Notes under the pieces: generated by a model
Database searches by the model: none
What the model saw: the letters and a program-made list of their open reading frames with translations, nothing else
What the model was told of the DNA's origin: nothing
Made by a program: the position numbers and the translations under genes
NCBI GenBank assembly: GCA_002441545.1
Contig: DJWL01000200.1
Location: 1 to 64,000 of the forward strand
From: Flavobacteriaceae bacterium UBA6231
GTDB taxonomy: Bacteria > Bacteroidota > Bacteroidia > Flavobacteriales > Flavobacteriaceae
Direction of reading: 5' to 3'
DNA: 64,000 nucleotides
Shown here: in pieces, positions 16,706 to 25,400 of the stretch
Layout of the letters: each line of letters starts with the position of its first letter
Numbering within the stretch: position 1 is the stretch's first letter

Positions 16706-17764
16706 TTAAATTTCTGAAGGATTTACATTTTCATAATTTCTCAACACATAGGCCAGCGCATTTTTTATAATATCTCCCATAGATTTACAGCGCTTAAATT
16801 TAACGTCAAGCGTATATTCATATATTTTAGACTTCAACATATCAACATTCTCTTTTGTTGAAATGGTATCATGGGTCATACATTTTAGCAGGTTTTCAAT
16901 TCTGGTATGATAACTTTTAAAACGCTTTGCAATAATGGATCGCTCTTCAATTTTATATTGGTCTATTGATAATTTTTGAAAACTATCAGTCACTAATTTA
17001 ACCATGGTGAAATTTTCTTTAAAAAACTGTGGTCTATAAATATTAATCTTTCCTTCGTAAGATTGTTGGTCGAAATCTATAGCTCGTATTTTATAAACAA
17101 CTTGGTCAAAATCATGCGTTGGAACAATTACATAATTATAAGAGCGCATATCTCCCAAAAGCCTAATCATACAACGTTCGTTAAACTTTACAAACTCTTT
17201 GGCTATTTGGGATTTTTCATATTTAGAACATTTTGGCAACATGTTTTTAATAAATTCATCTCCAGGTATTCCAGAAATATGCTCTTCTATTAAGGTGTCT
17301 TTATAAACAAGAAAATTTAAATTATAAGGAGATAACATATGCTCAAGTTCTAACCCATAAACCCTTGAAGCATCAGCCTTTTTAATATAGAAATACGTAA
17401 AATTATCATTTAAAATATTTCTTACTTTAATGCGGAATGGTTTAGAATTTCCAAAAGTACAGTAATCAATAGCATCCACATTTAAAAATGGAATAGAACT
17501 TTCATTACCATCAGAATGTAAAATAGAATAGACTTTTTTCAAGCTTAAATCTATCTCTTCTCGCTCGTATTCACTGTAATAAACCCGAATCCAAAGTGTA
17601 TCATTTTCAAATTTATCATACACTGTAATTGAGCCTTGAAACCTTAATAAATCATCATAAAATATTGGAAGTTTTATATTTCGGTTATATTCAGAAAGAT
17701 AATCATGCAACTCATCGCTCACAGAATAAGACGGTTTCTTTTTAGAAATTTTTAAATCTTCCAT
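16706..17764 (-). CDS. Hypothetical protein with kinase-like motif order
   Basis: A 352 aa soluble protein that I do not recognise as a named family. The order of motifs resembles an atypical kinase or aminoglycoside-phosphotransferase fold: FYIKKADAS (possible ATP lysine), EHMLS, LIEEHISGIPGDEF (hinge-like), LLGDMRSYNYVIV (catalytic-loop-like GDxxxxN) and AIDFDQQ (metal-binding DFD). The C-terminal 100 residues are helical and charged. No signal peptide or membrane span is present. It stands alone, converging with the pRiA4b-like gene. The kinase idea is inference. Confidence 0.5.
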   Translation of the reverse strand: MEDLKISKKKPSYSVSDELHDYLSEYNRNIKLPIFYDDLLRFQGSITVYDKFENDTLWIRVYYSEYEREEIDLSLKKVYSILHSDGNESSIPFLNVDAIDYCTFGNSKPFRIKVRNILNDNFTYFYIKKADASRVYGLELEHMLSPYNLNFLVYKDTLIEEHISGIPGDEFIKNMLPKCSKYEKSQIAKEFVKFNERCMIRLLGDMRSYNYVIVPTHDFDQVVYKIRAIDFDQQSYEGKINIYRPQFFKENFTMVKLVTDSFQKLSIDQYKIEERSIIAKRFKSYHTRIENLLKCMTHDTISTKENVDMLKSKIYEYTLDVKFKRCKSMGDIIKNALAYVLRNYENVNPSEI

Positions 17765-17888
17765 TACTATTAAACTATTGAAATTTAAAACTTAATTTTA
17801 TAAAGTTTATGTAACAAATTTACATAACTATCGTCATATTTTTTAACTAACCTGTTGATTTTAGCTCAACGCCAAAAAATAAAATATC

Positions 17889-18785
17889 TTGGAGTCAATC
17901 CTTACAATTAACAATCTAACAAAAAAATTTGGTTATTTAACGGCTGTTAAAGATTTATCCTTTACTATAAATAAAGGAAATGTTTATGGCATTTTAGGGC
18001 CAAACGGAAGTGGAAAATCCACTACATTAGGAGTTGTTCTTAATGTTGTTAACAAAACATCTGGTAATTTTCATTGGTTTGATGGCAATACCTCAACACA
18101 TAATGCACTTAAAAAAGTTGGAGCAATAATAGAGCGCCCAAACTTTTACCCATATATGACTGCCTACCAAAATTTAAAATTGGTTTGCAAAATTAAAGAA
18201 GTTGATTATAGTAAAATTGAAGAGAAGCTTAAACTGGTTGAGTTAATTGATAGAAAAGACAGTAAGTTCAGCACCTTTTCATTAGGTATGAAACAGCGTT
18301 TGGCTATTGCCTCTGCCCTACTAAACGACCCTGAAATTTTGATTTTAGATGAGCCAACAAATGGTTTAGACCCTAAGGGAATTCATCAAATAAGAGAGAT
18401 TATAAAGGAAATTGCCAGTACTGGCACTACCATTTTATTGGCATCTCATTTACTTGATGAAGTTGAAAAAGTGTGTACTCATGTAGTTGTTTTAAGAAAA
18501 GGAGAAAAACTATATTCTGGCAGAGTAGATGAAATGATTACCAGTTTTGGTTTCTTCGAATTAAAGTGTGACAAACAAGATGAACTTGTTGAATTTTTAA
18601 AATCTCATAGTTCTTTTGGAACCATAAAAGTGAAGGATAATTTAATTACTGCTTTTTTAAATGAACCTTTAGAATCTGCATATTTTAATAAATTATTGTT
18701 TGAAAAAGGCTTTACATTATCACATTTAGTACAACGTAAAGAAAGTTTAGAAGAACAATTCTTAACACTAACCAACAACCAATAA
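17889..18785 (+). CDS. ABC transporter ATP-binding protein
   Basis: The ATPase half of an ABC-2 type exporter. Walker A is GPNGSGKST (37-45), the signature is SLGMKQRLA (about 135), Walker B is LILDEPTNGLD (about 150) and the switch His is in LLASHLLDEVEK. At 298 aa it carries the extra C-terminal subdomain usual in NatA/CcmA-like proteins. The start codon is TTG at 17889; no ATG gives a complete N terminus. The permease gene begins 5 bp after the stop. Confidence 0.9.
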   Translation: MESILTINNLTKKFGYLTAVKDLSFTINKGNVYGILGPNGSGKSTTLGVVLNVVNKTSGNFHWFDGNTSTHNALKKVGAIIERPNFYPYMTAYQNLKLVCKIKEVDYSKIEEKLKLVELIDRKDSKFSTFSLGMKQRLAIASALLNDPEILILDEPTNGLDPKGIHQIREIIKEIASTGTTILLASHLLDEVEKVCTHVVVLRKGEKLYSGRVDEMITSFGFFELKCDKQDELVEFLKSHSSFGTIKVKDNLITAFLNEPLESAYFNKLLFEKGFTLSHLVQRKESLEEQFLTLTNNQ

Positions 18786-18790
18786 ATAAC

Positions 18791-19621
18791 ATGTACAGAT
18801 TATTAAATATAGAATTTCAAAAATTAATGCACAGTAGAGCAAGTAAGGTATTAATAATAACTTATTTTGTGTTGCTAACTTCTATTGCGCTTATTGCAGC
18901 CATAAAATTTGATATTGGCCCTATTAAATTTCATTTAGCTGAAATGGGGATTTTTAATTTCCCTTATATATGGCATTTTAATGCTTATATCGCAGCTATT
19001 TTCAAGTTATTTTTAGCTATTGTAATTGTTTCTATGATGGCTAATGAGTACAGTAATAAAACCTTGAAACAAAACCTTATTGATGGATTAAGTAAAAAGG
19101 AGTTTATCTTATCAAAATTTTATACCGTTATAGTATTTTCATTGGTTTCAACAATATTCTTGTTTGTTGTTTCTTTAATTCTTGGGTTAATATTTTCAAA
19201 TTATACTGAATTAACTATTGTCTTCTCAGATTTAGAGTTCCTTTTAGCGTTTTTCGTCAAATTAGTAGGATTCTTTTCATTTTGTTTATTCTTGGGGATT
19301 TTAGTAAAGCGTTCAGCTTTTGCGTTAGGATTTCTATTTGTCTGGCAATTTATTGAAGGTATTGTTTTTGGAATTTTACGTTGGAAAACTGATGCCGAAT
19401 TTGCTACCAGCATCATGCGCTTTTTACCATTAAATTCCATGTCCAACTTAATAAAACAACCTTTTTCACGGCTAAGTGCCGTTCAATCTGTTGCAAATCA
19501 AGTTGGCGAAAAATTTGATTTTGATTATGCTGTTCACTGGCATGAAATTGCTATTGTTTTAATATGGACTGCTATATTTATCTTTTTATCGTTCAGATTG
19601 TTAAAAATGCGTGATTTATAA
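18791..19621 (+). CDS. ABC-2 type transporter permease
   Basis: A 276 aa membrane protein with about six hydrophobic helices and the ABC-2 features: a cytoplasmic N terminus with EFQKLMHSRASKVL, ANEYSNKTLKQNLIDGLSKKEF between early helices, and a C-terminal helix ending in RLLKMRDL. It pairs with the ATPase 5 bp upstream. Exported substrate is unknown; similar pairs in Bacteroidota are annotated as drug or lantibiotic-type exporters without proof. The next gene encodes a secreted protein with its own promoter-like box. Confidence 0.85.
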   Translation: MYRLLNIEFQKLMHSRASKVLIITYFVLLTSIALIAAIKFDIGPIKFHLAEMGIFNFPYIWHFNAYIAAIFKLFLAIVIVSMMANEYSNKTLKQNLIDGLSKKEFILSKFYTVIVFSLVSTIFLFVVSLILGLIFSNYTELTIVFSDLEFLLAFFVKLVGFFSFCLFLGILVKRSAFALGFLFVWQFIEGIVFGILRWKTDAEFATSIMRFLPLNSMSNLIKQPFSRLSAVQSVANQVGEKFDFDYAVHWHEIAIVLIWTAIFIFLSFRLLKMRDL

Positions 19622-19629
19622 TATCTTTT

Positions 19630-19648
19630 GATAGCTTTGCTATCGAAG
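19630..19648 (+). promoter_or_regulatory. -7 box inside a GATAGC/GCTATC hairpin, next to the start codon
   Basis: TAGCTTTG (19632-19639) matches TAnnTTTG and is embedded in a perfect 6-bp hairpin, GATAGC-TTT-GCTATC (19630-19644). Only 9 nt separate the box from the ATG at 19649, so the transcript would have almost no leader. Confidence 0.4.
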
Positions 19649-22354
19649 ATGAATAAAATTGTACTGTTAATATTTCTTTTTTTTGGCATAAATAACTATA
19701 GCCAAAGTGAGGCAGCTAACTGGTATTTTGGTTATGGTGGTGGTATTCGCTTTAACCAGATTTCAAATAATGTTTCCTCTGTTAATGATGGTCAGTTATT
19801 TACCAATGAAGGTTGTGCTTCAATTTCTGACGATACTGGTAATTTGTTGTTTTACACAGATGGAACTTCTGTTTGGAACAAAAACCATGTAATTATGCAA
19901 AATGGTTCTGGCTTATTTGGTGATTCCTCAAGTACTCAATCTGCTATTATTGTTCCAAAACCGAATGACATAAACATCTATTATATTTTCACTGTTGATA
20001 ATTGGTTAGATGGTGTAAATCATGGTTTAAATTATTCCGTAGTGGATATGTCTCTTAACTCTGGCTTAGGGAGTATTACTAATAAAAATATTAATTTATT
20101 AATAGAAAGCTCTGAAAAAATAACAGCTGTTTTAAAAGATTGTATTACTAAGTCTATCTGGGTTGTTACATTCTCATCAGAAGATGGTAGTTCAAGTTCT
20201 TTTAACACATATCATGCTTTTGAAGTTAATTATTTAGGAGTTAATCCAGTTTCTGAAAAAACAACTTTTAATCTACTTGTAACAGATGCCAGAGGGTATT
20301 TAAAATTGTCTCCCGATGGCACAAAAATGGCTTCTGCTAATGTACAAGACGGGTTGTTTTTATATGATTTTGATACATCAACAGGTAAAGTTAGCAATGA
20401 AACAAAATTAACAATTCAAGGCACTAGTCGTTATCCATATGGATTGGAATTCTCTCCAAATAGTCAACTTTTATATGTGCATGCTTCAAATAATTTTTTC
20501 AGTCAAGGAAATAACGACGATCAAATTGCATCAAATCATACCTCATCATTAATACAATATAATTTGTTAGATCCCAATATTCAAAATTCTGCAATTGTAA
20601 TTGATAACAGAAATTTATATAGAGGCGGATTACAATTAGGTCCAAATGGGAAAATTTACAGAGCTTTAAACTCGACTTACAATGTTGGGCTACCATATTT
20701 AGGTGTTATTAATAATCCTGATAATTTAGGTTTAGGCTGTAATTATGTTCATAATGGCATTAATATTTCCCCAAATTTATCAGCTCAAGGGTTACCTCCA
20801 TTTATAGCTTCCTTTTTTAACACACAAATAGATATTATTAAAAATGGTGAAAGTAGCACTAACTTAGAACTTTGTGATGGAGATATTTATAATCTAAAAT
20901 CAGAAGATATTTTAGGAGCAACTTACATATGGAAACAAGATGGAAACCCATTAACCGAAACATCCTATGATTTAGAAGTTTCAAGTAGTGGTCATTATGA
21001 AGTTTACATAGATCCAAATAATGGAGACTGTGCAATTGAAGGGCAAGCTTATGTTACTTTTAACGAGAACCCTCAAGCTTTTAACACAACAATACTTCAA
21101 TGTGATGAAGACGGAACAAAAGATGGTTTTACTATTTTTAATTTAAATGAAGCTAATAATAGTTTAACAGGTAGTTTTCAAGACATATCAACAAAGTTTT
21201 ATACTGATATTGCTCGATTAAATGAGATATCAAATCCAGATATATATAGTAATATAAGTAATCCTCAAACTATTTACGTTGAAGTTGTTAATGACAGAAC
21301 AGGCTGTTCAACCAATGCAGAACTTGTTTTAACTGTTAGTGTAACAGATTCAAATAACACGCAATTAATTGCCTGTGATGATGACGGTATTGAAGATGGG
21401 TTTTACGATTTTAATCTTAGAAATGCTGATTCTGATATTGTTAATGGTCTTCCTTCAGGCTTAGTAATTAGTTATTATGAAACTTATGAAGATGCATTGA
21501 TCGAGCAAAACAATTTAGGAGAATCATTTACCAATACAACTCCTTACACCCAAACCATTTTTGCTCGTGTTGAAAATACAAACAACTGTTATGGTATAAG
21601 TGAATTGCTCCTAACAGTAAATAAATTACCTGAAATTTCACCTAATGACGTCGCTTATTATTGTTTAAATAAATATCCACAGTTTATAACTATAAACGCA
21701 GGTCTATTAAATGATTCCCCAGATAATTACTCATATGCTTGGTCAACTGGAGAAACTACGTTTTCTATTCAAGTAAATGAACCTAAAACATACTCAGTAA
21801 CAGTTACTAATTCAAATAATTGCTCAAAAGAGAGAATAATTACTGTAGAAGCTTCTAACAAAGCTACTTTTGAATCTATTGATGTTCTAGATGCTACCCA
21901 AAATAACATTGTTACAGTTTTAGTTTCAGGCGAAGGTGTTTATGAATTTTCTTTAGTAGATTCCAACAATATGCCTTACAGACCCTATCAAACCAGCAAT
22001 GTTTTTGAAAATGTAGCCCCAGGTTTTTATACTGTTTATGTTAAAGATATTGAAAACAATTGTGGAACTGTGAATAGTTTATTTTCAGTAATTGGATTTC
22101 CCAAATACTTCACTCCAAACAATGATGGTGTGAATGATACTTGGCAGGTTTATGGTGTTTCAAATGTTTTTCAACCAAATTCTAAAATATTTATTTTTGA
22201 TCGTTTTGGAAAGCTTTTAAAACAATTAAAGCCTTCTGATAGAGGTTGGGATGGTTCATTCAATGGTAAAGTACTTCCGACAGATGATTATTGGTTTTCT
22301 GTCACCTTACAAGATGGAAGGGTTTTTAAAAGCCACTTTACCTTAAAAAATTAA
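19649..22354 (+). CDS. Secreted beta-propeller protein with T9SS type B (gliding-associated) C-terminal domain
   Basis: A 901 aa surface protein. It has a signal peptide (MNKIVLLIFLFFGINNYSQ). A large propeller-like region (about 25-400) contains GCASISDDTGNLLFYTDG and SPDGTKMASANVQDG. Next come an Ig-like segment, two CDxDGxxDGF...FNL repeats of about 90 residues, and a final SprB-like segment with the type B sorting signal (FTPNNDGVNDTWQVYG to FKSHFTLKN). The last domain is the CHU_C 'gliding motility-associated' family. It is the first of three related genes in a row. The ATG at 19649 is used because it starts the signal peptide. Confidence 0.88.
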   Translation: MNKIVLLIFLFFGINNYSQSEAANWYFGYGGGIRFNQISNNVSSVNDGQLFTNEGCASISDDTGNLLFYTDGTSVWNKNHVIMQNGSGLFGDSSSTQSAIIVPKPNDINIYYIFTVDNWLDGVNHGLNYSVVDMSLNSGLGSITNKNINLLIESSEKITAVLKDCITKSIWVVTFSSEDGSSSSFNTYHAFEVNYLGVNPVSEKTTFNLLVTDARGYLKLSPDGTKMASANVQDGLFLYDFDTSTGKVSNETKLTIQGTSRYPYGLEFSPNSQLLYVHASNNFFSQGNNDDQIASNHTSSLIQYNLLDPNIQNSAIVIDNRNLYRGGLQLGPNGKIYRALNSTYNVGLPYLGVINNPDNLGLGCNYVHNGINISPNLSAQGLPPFIASFFNTQIDIIKNGESSTNLELCDGDIYNLKSEDILGATYIWKQDGNPLTETSYDLEVSSSGHYEVYIDPNNGDCAIEGQAYVTFNENPQAFNTTILQCDEDGTKDGFTIFNLNEANNSLTGSFQDISTKFYTDIARLNEISNPDIYSNISNPQTIYVEVVNDRTGCSTNAELVLTVSVTDSNNTQLIACDDDGIEDGFYDFNLRNADSDIVNGLPSGLVISYYETYEDALIEQNNLGESFTNTTPYTQTIFARVENTNNCYGISELLLTVNKLPEISPNDVAYYCLNKYPQFITINAGLLNDSPDNYSYAWSTGETTFSIQVNEPKTYSVTVTNSNNCSKERIITVEASNKATFESIDVLDATQNNIVTVLVSGEGVYEFSLVDSNNMPYRPYQTSNVFENVAPGFYTVYVKDIENNCGTVNSLFSVIGFPKYFTPNNDGVNDTWQVYGVSNVFQPNSKIFIFDRFGKLLKQLKPSDRGWDGSFNGKVLPTDDYWFSVTLQDGRVFKSHFTLKN

Positions 22355-22429
22355 AACATAAAGGTCAGAAAACAAGTAAAAAATGCATTTTGTCTGATTT
22401 ATTTTGCATTTCATCTAAATTTTATCTAT

Positions 22430-22443
22430 TTTTCGGCCGAAAA
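22430..22443. promoter_or_regulatory. 14-bp GC-cored palindrome upstream of the giant repeat protein
   Basis: TTTTCGGCCGAAAA is a perfect palindrome about 40 bp before the GTG start at 22485. A CGGCCG core is uncommon in such AT-rich intergenic DNA. A second palindrome, AAAATGCATTTT, lies at 22380-22391. Either could be an operator; no binder is known. Confidence 0.35.
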
Positions 22444-22484
22444 TAATCATAGAACTTTAAGTTTTTTAACCCAAATAAAACTTA

Positions 22485-25400
22485 GTGAAAAGACACCTAC
22501 ATAATTTTAGCTTTTTGCTTCTACTCTTTTGTAGTTGTAGTGTTGTATACTCACAAAAAATAACTGTTGATACTTCCGTTCCATTAAACCAACTTATTTT
22601 AGATAACCTTTTTGAAGGTTGCGTTGAAATTTCAAATGTAACCTCAACTGTAAATGGTAATACTTATGGATTTCCCAGTTATGCATATTTTAATAAATCA
22701 AGCTCCAATTTTCCTTTCCAAGACGGAGTCATGCTCTCTACTGGAAATGCTGCTTCTGGAGGAAATACTCCTATAAATACAACACTTAACGAAGGATCAA
22801 ATTCTTGGGGTGCAGATGCAGATTTGGAAGCTGCTTTAGGAATTACCAACACCCTTAATACCACATCCATAGAATTTGATATTATGTCTATATCAAGTTC
22901 CATTCAATTTAATTATCTATTTGCTTCTGAAGAATATTCTGGTGTAAATATTTGTAATTTCTCAGATGGTTTTGCCGTATTAATTAAAGAAACTGCAAGT
23001 GCCGGTCCTTATCAAAATATAGCATTAGTTCCAGGAACTGGAGAAGCAGTTACTACTACAACCATACACGACGAAGTTATTGGTTTAAATAATTGTCCTG
23101 CCAAAAACGAGCAATATTTTGATGGTTATAGTATAGGAGACACCAATTATGATGGAAGAACGGTTCCTTTAACAGCAACAACAGCCATAATTCCATATAC
23201 ATTATACCATATTAAACTAGTCATTGCCGATCAAGGTGATTATAAATCAGATTCTTCTGTTTTCATTAAAGGTATTAGTGTTAATGAAGTTGATTTGGGT
23301 AATGATATTAGTACATGCTTAGGTTCTGCTACTTTAAATGCCGATATACAAAATCCTCAAGCAAGTTATGCTTGGTATTTAAATAATAATTTAATTCCCG
23401 GAGCAAATAACCCTACATTAAATGCTGTTCAAAATGGAACATATCGAGTTGAAGTGAGTGTTCCATTAAATACTAAAACCTGTATTCTTGAGGATGAAGT
23501 TATAGTAACTTTAAATACCGAACCTGTTATTAATCCTATTTCAGATTTTCAGTTATGTGACGACTTAAGTGGAGATGGTGTAGAAATTTTTGATTTACAA
23601 AATAAAGTTTCAAATATAATAAGTATACTTCCTGCAGGGAATTATAATTTAAAATTTTACTATAATGAAACAGAAGCCAGAAACAATACAAACGAAATAA
23701 TAACACCAATTCCAAACAGTTCAAATCCGCTAGAAATTTATGTTTCTATTGAAAACACAAATACGGGTTGTTTTTCTTACGCACCTTTTAATTTGGTTGT
23801 AAATACTTTACCAACTATTAGCACACCTTCACCTCTTGATGTATGTGATAATGATGGCACACCAGATAACATTACAGCCATAGATTTAACAACCAAAAAT
23901 GATGAAATTACAGCTGGTGATCCTAATTTATCAGTAACTTATCACTTTTTACAAAATGATGCTAATTCAGGGAATAATCCAATTAGCATTCCATATACTA
24001 ATAGTACAACACCAACTTCTTTTTCTGTTTTTGTGAGAGTTCAAAATACTTTAACAGGTTGTTTTACAACAACAACATTAGATGTTAATGTAAGAAACAG
24101 TCCTGATGTTTCCACAGACATACAATATATCGATGCTTGTGATGCTGACCATGATGGTTTTGCCAATTTTGATTTAACCCAAGTAATTAATAACGTATTA
24201 CAAGGTTTAACTGGTGTAACACCATCTTTTCATTTTACTTATGACGAAGCTGAATCTGGAACTAACGCTATAGTAAACCCTAATAGTTTTGATAATACAA
24301 CAGAAAATGTCCAAGAAGTTTATCTTAGAATTGAAGATGATATTACAAAATGTCCAACAATAGTACCTGTTCAGGTTCATACCAATTTATTATTAACAGG
24401 AACAAATATTGAAGATTACGCTTTATGTGATGATGAGACTAATGATGGAATTGGAGATTTTTATCTCAACGTAGTTTCAGGATTTATTGCAAATGATATT
24501 CCTAATATTGACATTACTTTTTATGAGAGTCAAACCGATTTAGACAGTAATACAAATCCAATAGACGAAACAGTTCCTTACACTGCAACAAGTCCTAAAA
24601 TCTTATATATTGATTTAGAAAATACTGCAAGTGGTTGCCATGAAAAAAGCGAAATAAAATTATTGGTCAATCCTATTTTGTTATTTAAACCAGCCGCACC
24701 AGTTCCTTATTGTGATACTGACCAAGATGGTGTAGTTAATGTAGATTTACATTCATTGGACGATACTGTGACTAATGGTAATACCGATTTTGAAGTTCAT
24801 TATTTTTTAACAGAACAGGAAGCTATAGATAATAACATTAATAACGAAATATATACTTATTCTGTTTCTGGCACTCAAACCTTTTATGCCAGAATTGTAA
24901 ATATTGCATCTGGCTGTCATACAGAAAATTCATTTGATATAACAATAAATCCTGCTCCTTCGGTTTCACAACCAAATAACATAATAGAATGTGATAACGA
25001 TCAGGATGGTTTTTATGTGATAAATCTGCAGAATAAAATCCCTGAAATTGTTGCTGATCCTACCAATTTAGATATTGATTTTTTTACATCTTTAAACGAT
25101 GCTCAAACAGATACAAATCCAATATTAAATCCATCCGCTTACAATTCAAACACACAAACAATCTATGTTAGAGTTGAAAATACAAATGGCTGTTCCATTA
25201 TAACTAGTTTTAATGTTATTGTAAGTACGCAACCAGTATTCACAAATATTAGTAATTACGAAACCTGTGAAAGTGATGGTGATGAAAAAGCAGAGTTTTT
25301 ATTTTCTGATAAAGATGGTGAAATCTTAAATGGCCAGACTGGTAAAGAAGTACTCTATTTTGAAGATTCTAATTATACAATTCCTATTCCCAAAAATAGT

